A stretch of 64,000 nucleotides of DNA from Panulirus ornatus. Taxonomy: Eukaryota > Arthropoda > Malacostraca > Decapoda > Palinuridae. Below, in pieces: positions 29,601 to 44,600 of the stretch (positions are counted from its first letter, which is position 1; each line of letters starts with the position of its first letter). The translations under genes were made by a program, and so were the position numbers. Location: positions 7,315,001 to 7,379,000 of the forward strand of contig NC_092251.1 in NCBI RefSeq assembly GCF_036320965.1, in the 5' to 3' direction. The notes under the pieces are model-generated. The model had not been told where the DNA came from and made no database searches. It saw only the letters and a program-made list of their open reading frames with translations.

Positions 29601-32600
29601 CTCCCCAGCATGTAAAGAATCAAATCACATCAGACACAACTATATAGTAGTTTAGAGTTTGCCCTTTATGCTCCTTATAAAAAGGTTTAAGTGTCAGATT
29701 AACTTGGTCGTATCTTGAAAGTGAAAATTGGATGTTCTTGAAACTGTATATAGGTGTTTTTAGCATTTGAAGAATTAATTGGCTTAAGACCCATATTTAC
29801 ATATTTTTTGTTTGCCTGAGTTATGATCTCATGAAAAAGGCTTAACCTACTATTTAACTTTGTTCACAGCTTCAAAAGTTGAAATCAGATACTCGAGACA
29901 TTTTTACAGATGTTTCCTAGCATCTGAAGAAATGAATGGGATAAGACTTATATTTCTGGTTAGGATTTTCCTTGAGCTATGCTTCTATAAGAAGGTTTAA
30001 CTTGTAAGATGGGATGGTTTTATATAGATGCAGCAAAGATCACCTGTACCAGAGGTGAAGTTGTGGGGAATATTAACCACTTGTCATGTCTTAGGATCAA
30101 ATATGAGAATCAACATGATATGCTTGTACATTCTGTATTGTATTTTACTTATGAACAATACTTTAAGCTGTATTTGTGATATAAGTACTTAGACTTATTA
30201 AATACTTAGACATTAAATTCAAGCATAGATTGTGTTTATGAGAAAAGCTTCTACGAAGAAAAGTGTTCGTGGAGTTGAGTGTATAGATTTCAGAGGGATT
30301 TTAGAAGAGTGTCTTAATTTGCAAGTTTTCTAACAGTGTGAAAAAATGTCTTGTTTCCCTTTTATACTGGTTATTGTTTGCTTCTGGAGGATCATCTGAT
30401 AATCCCATGATCCCCATCCTGTTGGATATACTTAGAAAGATGGTAAATATTTTTATCTTTGTCTCAGCTATCAACAGTTATTGGAGAATTGCAGTCTTAT
30501 ATGGCTGGTGAATTTTCTTTGGCTGATGCTGTTAGAGAATTAAAAGAGGTCCGAAGCCAAGTTCGAATCAGAGACTCACAGATAACTCAGTTGACCACTC
30601 TTGTCAATACTCTTCAGATCAACATTAATCATCTTATTGAAGAGAATGGTCAGTTGAGGTAAGATTTAAGTATAATTCTCCAAGTCAATGTAAATTAACT
30701 TTTATATTTATTGGGAATCTGGTTCCCTGCTTCTAAAGGTCGTCATCCTAGAAACTTTAATTAAATAATTTTTGTTTTACATTGGATTTACTAAATTTAT
30801 ACAGATAGGTTTGTTTTGTCATGAATTTACTTCATTGTCATATCTGTTTGTTTTAACATCATGAAATGGTTACAGTGGAACTGAATGAATCCTTGATTAA
30901 ACCTTTATGCCCAGCTCTTGAATTCAAGAACATCTGCACACCTCATCCCAAACTTACCTTTGCATCTCCTGCCTAGTCTCACTATCTGTCCACTGCACAA
31001 CATAGGCTGCTTGGAAAGGTACAGAAAATGGCATGCAAGATCATACTTGGTCCCTCTTGCAACACCTGTCAAAAGGCTTTTAACATATTTTCCTCTTAAA
31101 TTTCCATCCTTTGCTTTACCACACTTCATCTTATGCATAGTTTTTTGTGCCCCCTTTCTCTTCACCATACCGTTTCCCAAGACTTTCACAGTGCATGCTA
31201 CCTTATCCCAGGCACTCCACATCTACAACTCTTCATGTACTGCATTCAACAATCCCATGGGGCTAAACTCCTAGAGTAAAAAAGTGGGCTTAAGTCCTGT
31301 GTACATCTTGAGCTTGGAATGCAAAAGAAAAGAAGGTGAACAAGTTGGAAATGAAATGTTTGAGGACAGTATGTGGTGTTAGGTGGGTTGATCTTGTAAT
31401 GAATGACAGAGTACCTGCCTCTGCCTGTGAGTAGCTGCAGTGAGATTTTGCCAGAAAGGCAGGAGAAGCATGTGACACTTGTTATGTATCTTGTTTGATG
31501 AAAAACATTGCTTCTTTCTAATACAGTAAGAGAGGTGTGTTTATTAATGCAGTCTGATTGAGAGAGCTGATCAGGGTCTGCTGAAATGTTTTGGATATAT
31601 AGTGAGAATTAGCAAAGAAAAACTAGGAGGATTTGCATGTTAAAAAAGGGGGGGGGGAAGCAAAGGGAAGTACTTATATCTTTGTGAGTACCTAAGTCAG
31701 GATTTTGTCACTAGACAGGGCTATTTAGCATGATATATTATCACATCTCTCTTGCCGCATATCATCCATTATTTTGTGTGCCTTTAGCATCTGTCGGTTC
31801 TATTTGGAAATGCTTTTATTTTATAGTTCCAAAATTTTCTGTGTTTGCAACTAATGTACAATGTTCCTGTTGATAATACTGAGTTGTCATTTATATGTAT
31901 TTTTTCATACTCTGCAGAGAACAGTTAAAGCTTGAGCCTCGTGAAGACATTGATCTTCCTGGAGTGAACAAGACTAACTGGCAGGACAGCAAAAATGTCA
32001 TAGAACGTCTCACAAATCAAGTCAACAAGTTACAGGATGAGAAGGTCACTCTTCGCACAAAGGTCAGACCTTAATTTATCTCTTCATTTGTCCCCTAATC
32101 CTTCCTACCATCTTTGAATAAGTGTCAAACAAGCATGGCCAAACAAATTTCTTATTTATGTAATGCAAGTTTGAAATATCATATGGGTATGATGCATGTC
32201 AGTATTTTCTTGATTTGATTAGAATGGATGGGCTTACTCGTATGTCATGGTCTTAATCGACATATTTGTTCCATATTTAGGAGACAGAGAGGACTACCAT
32301 TGTTCCACTATTGATATGAAATATGGATATTTGACATGCATCATGCCCATATTTTGTGCCAAATTTAAGCAAGATACAAGAGATATTTGTTTAGTCACTT
32401 TTGCTGTGTCATGATTTGCACAGACGTAAGGGACACATACTGTATGTTAAAGCAGTCCTTGATTTTCTTTGTTCTTGTGTAGGTTTATGCTCCTTTGTAT
32501 CTTTACAGCTTCAAAGATGGGCATATAGTCATATGTTTGTCATCTGTTTTTCTTGTTAGTACTTGCCAAGGGTGTCCAGTATTCCGCAAAAACTAAGTAT

Positions 32601-35600
32601 AATAGAATAAGCTAGAAAAAAATAATCACTGTTAAGTTAAAGTTAAGCTTTCTGAATACCCATGCCACTCAAATAGTGGCACACATTTTCACAACTGATG
32701 AACAGAACTTGATCTGAGATAAGGTATTTATTGCGAAATTCTTCACTCAAATTCTTGAGGGTAAACAGCTTCAAGTCCCAAGAAGCACCAGGGTGTAGTG
32801 TTAGATAGGGAGGAGGAAGACTTAGCAGAGGACATGGAGGAATTTAGAGGACATTTTTAGAATGTACTGAAATAAGCTTTCATGTTGAAGTGTCACTGTA
32901 TTGCAGTTATGAAAAAAAGTTGTTCATTTGTTTGTTTTACATATAAGTAGTCGGATGTGGTAGTCAAAATGATATGAAATTGTTTAATTGATTCATTTAC
33001 TGTTTTTCATGCTGTGGAGGGATCCATAGTTTCTTGGCAGGCTCCTGGCAATTTTTGGCAGAGTACTTAACACCCAAACATTGAAACTGTATTTCATGCT
33101 GCATAATTTGTTTTTCTTTTCTGTAAACTTCATTCTTTTTCAGATATATGATTTGACTAGAGAGTTATCAAATGCCAAGGGGTCTCTACAACTGACAACT
33201 TTAGAACTACCAAGAGATTTTGTATCAGGTTAGTAATTAATTGCATGTTTAAAGTATATTTGAAATTGTATATAATGATTTCAAACTTTCAAAATGATTT
33301 TATGTACTTTTTTGAAGATTCTTTTCAAAGATTTATGTTGGAAGATAGGGAGGGGAAAAGATAGACCTAGAATGATAGGGAGTTTTAGAGTTGGGGAAAA
33401 TGTGGTTAAGAGATTTATTAACATGTTGAAGTGTATTGAGCTGTAGAAGAGAATAGATAAATGAGATTCTGCATAACTTATTTAGGTGGATGGTTGCAGA
33501 TGGCATAATTGCTAATGAGAGAAAAAAATAAAACCTCTAAATGAATTTTGCAATTCTTACGGAACCCATATTTATCAGAAAATGTTGTTATTCATGTCCC
33601 TTTTTGTAATATTTTTATGTTGTAGTGTATCATATGTGTCTAGTTTTTCACCATGAATACATTTCTCACAATTTTTGTTTCTAAATTGATGTTTGTAGTT
33701 GATGTCAGCATTACCCAACTGTCTTTGTAAGTAAAGCCTGCTTTGATATAAAAGATGTTCTCTGTCTGAGTAGGTGACCTATTCTGATAGTGTTCAAAAG
33801 TACATGGAACTGGGTTTCCCGGATCCTGTCCCCTGACAAAATAGAAAGATAATGGGTCTGGTTAAGTGTGGAACGTCCAGGGAAGTAGCATTGTTAATTC
33901 TCCTATTCCCTGTTAGCAATAGATTTAAGACACTGTACCCAGTGAAGTGAGGTTTGGGGGAGGAAGCTTAGTTAGATGTAACCATCCTTTTACTGAAGAT
34001 TAATTCTTAAGTATCCTAGGGGAGGAAGCTTAGTTAGATGTCACCATCCTTTTACTGAAAATTAATTCTGAAGTATCCTAGTAGGTTTTCACTTGGTAGT
34101 CTTTATTTTTTTTTCTTGCTTGATCCTTGAAAGTACATAATGATAAATTGCACTGTACTAGGGGAGTCAACAAAACTTCAGACACAGTCCTTTGAGGAGC
34201 AGCTGAATCATCTTACAGATGCTGTCAGTCGATTAGTGCAAGAACGTCAACAGGAGCTAGGAGAGAGTCATTTACTGTCTCAAGTGGAAGCTCTGAAAGA
34301 AAGATGCCTCAGGCAAGGATCCTCACACTTTGTTCAGTTTTGAATGCACATGATAATTTTGTTGGAGTTACGTTCTTAGGATAGAATGATGCATCAGAAA
34401 GATAGATAGATGAATGAATAATTTTTTTAATAAAATCATATGTTAGACTATCAGACTTTTCATTTTTTCATGATATTTGAAAAACCATCTAAGGAAATGC
34501 TGTGATGATAATTTCGTTAAATTTTTAGATTGGAAGGAGAGAAGGCATCACTAGAGAAAATATTTAAGAGTGACCTGGTGAAGAGAAAAAAGTCCCCAGA
34601 TATTGAGAAGATTTCTGAGGGTTCTTCTGATGAGCCTGAAAGCAAGAAAACATCAGAGCAGACTCCAGTTCAATCCACTAAATCTCCCATGGAAGCTTTG
34701 GATGAGCTCATCATATCCTTAGGTCAGCTTCCTCCATCAGCTGAAGAAATCATTGCAAAACTCAAAAGTCAAGTAAACTTTTTAATTCAGGTAAGCTGTA
34801 GAGTATGTAAGAGATTGCACCTTAATTTTCATTTCTCATCAAGTGAGCAGATAGTTTTAATATTGTGGGACAAAATTCTAGATTTCTAAAGATTCTAGTT
34901 TTCCCCAAGTGGTTATTCCAGGGAAGGCTTGGGAAATGATGTGACAGGAATGTTGTGAAGCAAAGTTTAATGAAATTTAAATCTTAGGCATAAAGATCCA
35001 TGTGTTCTGCTTGTACATCTTTTGTGTAAGATAAGACATATATCCAGATGTAGAGTAGCATCAGATTTGAATAATCAGTTTGAGATTCTAACTGTAAAAT
35101 GTAAGAGAATGTATGAACAGGCAGTGATACTTTATTTAGGCAGCTTGATTTTGATAAGGGAAGCTGAAAAATTAGTCAGAATAGATTGGCTGTTGCTCTG
35201 AGATACTATATTGATTGTACTAGAATTGATTTTTACCTTTTTAAGTTAACTCTGAAGGCCAGATTTGACAACAAGTGGATGACAAAATGAACATGCTATT
35301 GAAATGTGTCCAGGTTTGGATGCAAAATAACAGTACTTAAAAGAATGCTTTTTAAAGATAGAATATTATATGGCCTTGTTGCTATGGTATACTTAAATTT
35401 CTTGACTTGCATATGTCATATGCTGCTTAGTGAACCTTAATGGCCCTTCATTCCAAAATCCTGAGCTTAGACATAGATAATATATTTTTTTATTATTACT
35501 TACTTCTATAAGTCCTTGTCATGATTGATTATGATTTAAATATATTTCAGTTTACCATTGATTTATTTTGTTTTCCTGTTTTTAGGAATGCAGGAAGAAG

Positions 35601-38600
35601 GAAGAAGAGATCAGTGAGAGAGAAAAAACTACAGTTATTTACACGAATCAGTTTGAAGGTCTTCGAGCACAAGTTTCTAATCTCAATACAGTTGTAAGGA
35701 TTTTACCTTTTAATTTTTGACTTTTTATTCCAGTTTGGAGCAATTACAGTGTTTTTTCATAGGTTATTGGGCTGAATTGGCTTGGTACCCAAGCAAAATT
35801 TTGTGTTACTTGGGATTCCTACGAGCTTTTAAGAGTCCGTGCGTGGTTTGTGAATTTTTGTACATCTTTTTTTTTTATAGATGATAGCAAACCTAGCTGT
35901 ATGTCGCTTTTTTGTTGTCAACAATCAAACTGATAATAGATTATGCTAAATTTGCCATTGATGTAGTAACCAATTTGTACTTTTACTAATTTTCTGTAGA
36001 AGAGCACTGATCATGAGTGCTTTTGTCAGCATTAGAATTGGGCCTTTACATTAAATAAAAGAATGGTTAGATTGAAGAGTATAAGAGCTACAATACAGAA
36101 AAAAAATAATGGGCTATGGGACTGTGGTAAGCCGGTAAGTTTTGTGTCAGACTATAAAGTTGACCTTTCTTGAAAAAAATTTACTGGTGAAACTTAAGCT
36201 AGAAATTTCATGTAATCTCCTTAGTACAATTTTAGTTTCAATTATAGATGACTCATTATTCCAGGGGATAGGGGAGAAAGAATACTTCCCACGTTTTCCT
36301 TGTGTGTAGTAGAAGGCGACTAAAAGGGAAGGGAGCAGGGGGCTGAAAATCCTTCCCTCTCGTTTTTTTAATTTTCCAAAAGGGGAGCAGAGAAGGCGGC
36401 CAAGTGAGAATATTCCCTCAAAGGCTCAGTCCTTTGTTCTTAGCTCTACCTCGCTAATGCGGGAAATGGCAAATAGTTTGAAAAAAGGTGAATCATATAT
36501 GTGAACATATGAGGCACTTAGGGTAAAACATGGAATAGTCTTTGTGGCTTGGCTTTGGAAAGTATGCTTCTATTACATGTATCTGACAACTAGAGAGTGG
36601 ATGTGTGCAAAGAGGGCCATTTCTTTGTTTCTGATGGTGTCTCGCTAAGATGGGAGCAGTTAGGTATGAATAAAGGTATTTGTTATTTTTTAAAAGTTTC
36701 ATAGGTTAGGGTACTTATTTTGGTAATCTAAATCTGAAAAGGATGCTCTTTACTGATGATGTCTCTTGAGAAAAGTTTTTAATGGATTCTTACAGCTTGC
36801 TGGTGAACAAGACAAGTGGCTGTCAGAGAAAAAGGAGTTACAGAAGTCACTGTCTCTTCGTGAAGATGAGATTATTGCCATGAAAGCACAAATTGGTGAT
36901 CTCCATTCAACTATTGATACAATATCATCAAATCGACCAGATTTGGATGCAAAGGTAGGTTTGTAATGCTATTACAACTGTTGTAAAATTATTTTGCAAG
37001 TTTTTAATAACATTTTGTGTGCAGCATTGCATTGAATAATGATACTTTTACTTTTTTTTTTCTTTTCAAAGTTTTATAAATATATCTCACTCAGAATATG
37101 CAGTGTATATAATCAGTGCATGTTCATGTAGCTTAAAAGGTATTTGCAAAATAGAATTTAATACTCTCAGCATTATAAGTTTATCTAGAAATACATAGAC
37201 AACATGTAAATTACATATGAAAAGTGTTGTATTGTTTGTCACTCCTCTAAACATAAATCTACTGTGCGTCTTACTATTTAGTAACCCATTGTAATGTTTT
37301 TTATATTCTAATTTTCATTCTTTGTATAACTTGATATAAGTCAGTGTTTTATTTCAATATTTTTTTTTTTACATTTTTCAGCTTGCAAAAAGGTTAGCAG
37401 AACTCCGATATGATTTAGAAATATCAAAAAGACTGACGGTGAATCAGACAAAGGAAATCAGTTTGCTTCATCAGCAATTAGATGATAAGCTTGATGCACT
37501 TCAGCAGAGTCTTCTTCGGGAAAAACAGGTTTGTTATTGCTTTTGTTTAGTATTCTCAAAGGAGCCAAAACTGAGAAACTTACTGTTTATTTAAACCATT
37601 ACAGATGCTCATTTGGTCCCTGAGCACAAGAGAATGGAATATGGTGAATGTTTCGTAAAGTGGGTAAAAAGTGACATTTACTGGTCTTAATGGAATGATA
37701 CCAAGGATAAAAGCGGTGTTAAGGCTTTCCATAGGCTCCTATTGATAGGAAATGACAAATGTCAGTAGTTATGGGTGTGGCTTTCATCTTGCCATCAAAG
37801 GAATGAACAAAACTGGCATTTTTTAATGGAATGATTACAGAGATAGAAATGGTATCAAGCCTTTTCTTTACATACCCAGAGTATGGAATTACCAGTGTTA
37901 GCAATCTTATGTTCAGTTGTCCCCCTTCTAGCAACCCAAAAAACTTGCCTCACCCTTCAGCCTCATTGGTTAGTTTAATTCTTAACCATGGGTGACCTAC
38001 CATTGAGTCTTAATGAATGTAAACACAAAGCATATATTTTTGCAAATATTTAAGATATATCAGGTGAAATAAGAATACAGCTGTGTTAATTACATCTCTG
38101 AAAATAAAATCTCAAAACCTTTGGTTCAAGCACATTGTCAACATTGTCATACTGTATAAGACTATTTTTGTTCAATGGCTGATGGATGGAACACTTATTT
38201 CTCTATAACTCTATCCATGAGAATGTGTGCATTCAGTGTTTCATTGTCATATTACCAGAAGGAAAATATTATCAAATTATTCTTCAGCTTAAGAATGAAA
38301 GTGAACGAGAGCAGCAGATTTTGAAGCACCGGATTCATAAGCTTGAAGGAGAACTGAGTCAAAGTGTCCCAAGAACTACAGCTGACCAAACATCTGCACA
38401 GTTGGCTGCTATAACAGCAAAGTATCGTTCTCTCTTGCATGCTCAAAGTCTCATGGTGAGTAATAAAGCAGATTATTCCCCTGTCTTAACCTCTCTTCCT
38501 TAGCATAGTCATTTAGCTGAGTTTGTCTTTGATAGAGGCCACAGCTTTTTTGTGAGCTGTACAATTTTCTCTGTAATAGAAACAACATATCAATTGATAT

Positions 38601-41600
38601 TATCTTTTAATTAGAATATTATAAAACAATATTTCTCTACTGCTTTAAACTCATTTTTTACATCTGTCTGTAGAACTTGTTTTTTGATAATTTCTTTTCT
38701 AAGACCCCTCACAAGTCCATTTTATAACTGATATTACAAAAGTTCTCATTTTTAACCATGATATAAGGATATGAACAACCCTAGCTATCAAAACCATATG
38801 TCATATAAACAACCTCAGCCATCTAAACCATAAGTCATATAAACAACTCCAGCCATGTGAATATACATAGACATTTAAATTTTGGTGTGCTGTTAAGGCT
38901 TTAAAATCTTTGTTTGATGTCTCCATTAAGTCTGAGTGTTTACCAATTGACCCCAGCATGTGATATTTCCTCTTACTGTGCTCCCTCTACTGTTTTATTC
39001 AAAATAGAATGATTGGCTCATTTTATTGTGTGAACCATGTATAATCACATTTGCTTACATTGCATAGTAAGGCAGGGGCCCAGGTGGTGGGAGCATGCAA
39101 TAGTGTCTTCCCACCATGGTTGTCTCTGGGTAACTGAGCACTGATGATCTTTTTGAATGCTTATTAGAGTTGGGGGTTACATCTGGCATTTATACGTAAT
39201 CTAGTCAGTAAAGCAAGCATGGGGTTCTTCAAATGTAGGCAGGAAAATTATGCAGACAGTTGTCATGAGCTTTGTCCATACTGAGCACCTGCACAAATAG
39301 AAGGAATCTTCCTTTAAGGGTAAGATAATACCTGGTCGTTGTACCTTGTGTATACAGCAATGGCTTATTTCATTTTCAAGACCCACGATATGGCATTCTG
39401 TGACAGTTTAAGTGATAGCTAATGTCAGTTGTGTCTGATTATTTTCTCATCCTACAAAGTGAGATTTTTGCCTAAAGCAGGTAAGATAGATTGCCCCACA
39501 TTTCATATGCAAGAGATGCATTGATTTGAATAGGTTTGCACTTTTCAGTTTCATTTATATGTGTGTATCTGGCTTGATTTATCGCCTGATCATTATATCG
39601 CATGAGTCTTTGGTCATTTATGTTTATGATTTACAGATTCTTTTGTATTATACACAGTATACTAAATACTGATTTGTTCATAACTTCAGATGCAAGAGAA
39701 GAACCAGGGATTACAACTAGCAGCAGAGAAACAGCAACTTCTTGAAGAGCAGGAACAGTTGAGCCAGTTACTAGAAAGTGCAAGAGAAAAAGTACACTCC
39801 CTTCAAGCTTCACTGAATTTAGTTGGGGCTAACACCACGCATGTACAGGTATTAGTCTTGAATTTACAATTGGAGGTGTGCATAGTAGAGAGCAAATTGG
39901 AACAGTGTGATATATGGGGATGATGTGCTGTCATTAGGGTAAACCAGGGCATATGAAGTGGTCAGCAGAAACCACAGACTTTGTTAGTAGGGTTTGGCTG
40001 TGGATGGTGGGCTTTGTTCTGGTATACTGTGTATAACAGATAGGAAGTGGATGTGAGCAAATGAGACTGTTATTCCCCCTGTTCCTGGTGCTTTCTTTTA
40101 AAGCAAGAAACAGTGAAAAGGTTTGAAAAAAATATTTGTTTACATGGGCTAAGTTTTTTATGCATATGTATTCTGTTAAAGATAAAACTTTGTTAATGAG
40201 AAATGGATCTGTTTGTTTTCTCGTCATTTGTGTTATAATTATATTCTATTAGTTTATGCTAACTATTTTGTAAAGGTTGAATAGATTTTATAGATTTAGA
40301 TCTGTATCATTTCTTTTATGTCATGCCAGATTTAACCGTGTTAAGAAAATAATCCTACACTACTTCGCATTTGCTATTACAGGTAGAGATTTTATCTAAA
40401 CAGCTAGCTGCCATAGAACTTCGGGAGTTGAGGGAAAAACAAAAGGCTGAACACTCTGCTGTTATGTATCAAAGCATCAAAAGTATGTTACTGTTTCTTG
40501 ATCATTTGTATAAACTGTGAGTTCATAAACAGCTTTTCTGTATTCATATCTTAGGTCCTGTATCATATCATAAGTACAGTGGACTATATGAAAGTTTTTT
40601 CAAATGCTGCATGTAATTATTATACATTTCTGCATATTTTTCAGTACTTGCATCTCTCATTAACAAGCACTTTAGATCAGTCTGTCCTGAGTGATTTTTT
40701 TTTTTTTTCTAAGCTATTCACATTGTACATTTGCTGTTATAAGGATTATTTTTTATACTCATTTGCCATTTCCTGTATTAGTGAGGTTAGAACTAGGAGC
40801 AGAAGAATGGCCTCACTTGCTCAGATCTGCTCTCTATCTGACATGTATAATGCACCAAAACCAGAGTTCCTGTCCACAATCTAGCCCCACAGACTCTTTT
40901 GTGTTTTCCTTGATCATTTCATATGTTTTAGTTCAACCCATGGATAGCATTTCACATTACAGAGGATTTTGATACAGATTAGCTTCACTACTTTAAATAC
41001 AGAAAATGACATAGCCTTATGAGTTTGTCTTTTCAGAGGAGTGTAATGAGCTATATCGCCGAGTACAAGAGCTGGAGAACACTGTTGACAGCACTGCCAA
41101 GATGAATCTTTCTCTTCAGTCAACTGAAATGGAATTACGCCAGCAGCTACAAGGAGTCATCTTGCAGGAAGAGTACACCAGAGCAACAAAACAAGTTCAG
41201 CAGCTTACTGATGAAAAGGTATGTAGATAAATATTCATAACAGTAAAGAGAAAGGTTTCAGGGTTATCTCCTAATCTTTGGCACATTACTCAAATAAATA
41301 GATGTCATACATGCTTTGGTTATTATGGATTGACTTGTCAGGTAAATCACTGTACAGTATATGCAGTTTATAAAATTATGGGTATTGATCATTCTGATAT
41401 TAGCAACTGTGGTGTTATCTGATTTAAACTTCAGATGTAATAATTCCATTATCATGAAAATAATAAATTGCCATCTGATGGAGTATCTTAAACTAAAGCA
41501 GCCATAAGCTTCTCAAGTATGAGTATAGTTTTGGGATAAAAGATAAATTGGAACCATATTGTACAATTTGATATGTCATTTGATATTAATCTTGGCAGTT

Positions 41601-44600
41601 TACTACATTTTATGAACATATAAGTATCACTATAGTAGTTGTGTGTCTACCTTAAGAATGGTAAAACAAATATATCTTTCACTTATTCCTTCTTATGGTA
41701 TTATTAGCACTGAAATGAAATATATCTATTTTTTTTTCTTTAGGCATTATATGTTCCCTAGTAGATGCTAACAATATTGCCAGCTGTAAACAAGTTTGGG
41801 ATATGGCATTATATGAATCTTCCCCTAGTTTTGAACACCTCATTACTCCTTATTTAACAGGTGATGATACTCCAGTTGTAGGTGTTCCAGATAGGCTGTT
41901 ACTAAGCTTTACAGACATCTTTCCTGATATTTAAATGAAAACAAGGTCCTTTTCATTGCAATTATGTTTTTGATTATTGACTACAAACTATGGCAGATTT
42001 AAGTGCTGTACTGAAATTTTTTAGGGTTCATAGAGATGAATTCCTCATATGAAAATCACATTCCATGTACCATAGCTGTGATGAGAAGACCTATGTCTCT
42101 ACAGTTTCTTTTGTGATTTTTATACTCTTTCCCTGTGTATACTGAAATGAAAGCAGCATTTTTCTAATCATCTGGCACATTACCACTTTTCCCTTTTGCT
42201 ATACTCAGTTTTTACCATTATCTATCTTTAGTTTCACCTCCACTGTTTACTGCCTCACTTGTTATCCCATTGACACCTGCTGTTTAAGTTTTCAGGCATT
42301 ATACTGCTCATGTCATTCTTCTTCATGCTTATTTTGCATTTCCCCAACCCCTGATTATGTTACATCATTATTCACTGTTCATAATGTCAACCCTTTAGTT
42401 CCTTTGTAGTATTCTCTCATGTCTTATGAACTCTAGCTGCACTGGACTTTTACGCCTGTTATACAGGATACTATTTTCGGTAATCATTAATACATATGTT
42501 CTCATGCTTAATCTTGAATTTCCATCTTTTGAAAATTCTTTGCAGCTTTCATTCTCTTTCTGTTAAAATTGTATACATCATTCCTTAATTTTTGTTGCCT
42601 ATTTTTTGTTTTTCCCTTTTTTGAGTTTAATTCTCTTTCTTTTTCTCCCTTTTATCTTAATTTTGGCATTGAAGAGAACTTACGCTAATGTCTGGACCCT
42701 TTGGCAAAAGAAAAAGAAATAATTTCGGATTAGCATCTTTTCCATATTTTAAACATTTATTTTACTGTTAAGGACTGATGAAGTAATTATTTGACAGGCA
42801 CAGCTGTTATCTGATGCAAAACGCTCACAAGCACTGGTAGATGTGTTGAGTACTCAGTTGAAACAAAAGCAGATGGTTGAGTCTGTGAAACAAGTTGAAG
42901 TGGATCAACTAAGACAGGAGGCTCAGGACCTTGCAGCAATTAGTAATGAACGTACCAGAATAGGTGAGGAGTTAGGGGCTTGCACTTAGATATCTCTGTG
43001 ACTGTGACAAAATCCTTTTCAGTATTCTTCTTTCTGTAGAAATGACTATGGTAGGTCTGTTTATTCATTTTATATGAAACATAAGGGCAATATGCAAAAC
43101 ATCTTTCATAACTGAAGCAGTGACTTTTTCTAGCAGAATGATGTATAAGACATGCAAAAAATGAGGACACACCAGGTTTTACATCTGTGTGCTAAGTTTG
43201 TTAGGCATTGGTGTTGATCATCTTTCTCTCAGTTCCAGAAGGTTAACATTACCAATTACACAATAGAAACAAATATTTGGTTGATGTAGAGAAAGTATGT
43301 GTAAAGATGATGATTACAGAATATTTATAGATAGGGAAACATTGTCTGATAGAAAAGCATTTAGGCAGTATATCGTAACAAATATGACACTTAAGGTTTA
43401 GTTGCCTAAAGTTTTATGTTGAATAGCTACAGATGTGGATAAATTCAGACAACATGTTTGTGTCAAATTTTATATGGATTAATCTAGATATCATAGGTAA
43501 TTAGTGCATTAATATATAATGGTTACAGGTCATCTTCATCAAGAGATTTTACTTCTGAAAGTAAAAAATCTGGAATTGACTGTGGATGTAGATGAAACTA
43601 AAGCCCTGAGTGAAAAGCAGAAAATAGAAATTTCTCGTCTAAGTCAGCAATTGCGTGATAGAGAGAGGCTTCTAGAAACTGCAGCAGACACTAGTCGAGC
43701 AAGAGCAACAAGGCTGCATGTCATCATCAGAGACCTAAGGTTTGCAGTGTACCACTGAGAATGTTTTTATTTTAGTTATTTTTAAAAACAACAGTTGAAC
43801 CCTGTATTGAAGTGGTTTGGATTTGACTGGTATTCATAAAAATACATTTCATTTATAAATCTTTGATAATAATACATTTCTTTTACAGACAACAGTATGC
43901 TGGAGCTGTGCCTCTCTCACAACAAGAGCGACTTGTAGATCTTATGGATACATTACGGCAAGAGAGGAATGCTTTGCAGGTAGCCCTTCAGAGTGCTCAG
44001 CATGACAAGATGGAGTCTAAAGTTACCCTTAGGCAGCTGAAAATAAAGCAAGAGGCTCTTGATGACTTGAAGATGGCTCTCTCTTCTCCAAAGTCAAGTT
44101 CACATGTTTCTACTTGGTGCACTAAGCTGGAGGAAACCAAACTAAAGAATGTAGAATTGGAAGAAAAGATACAAACGCTTGAGGAAAATCAAGCATTTAA
44201 TCAGGTAAGGTTGGATGGGAAAGAGAGGAGAATAGGAGAACTGCAGGCACAGCTCAGTAGTCTAGAGAAAATGTGGTTGGATGAACAGCTTGTATGGGAT
44301 GAAAGGGAAGCTGAGTTAACTAAAGCTCTTGAGAAATATGAAACAAGGCATAAAGAAGCTGTTATGGACTTGAAGACTCTAACCTTGCATGATGTTCCTG
44401 ATGGCAAGCTACCTATATCAAAACAGCTTGAACAGGCATTAGATTTATTACGAAACAAAGTTATGTTATTGGAAAAGGCTGAGGAAGAAATAGAAAAATG
44501 TAAAAATGAAACTCAAACTGCTCAGAGAGAACTCAGGGAAAGAGAGATAGCAGTTATAGCAAGAGATAAAATTATTAATGAACTGAGAATAATGGGAAGC

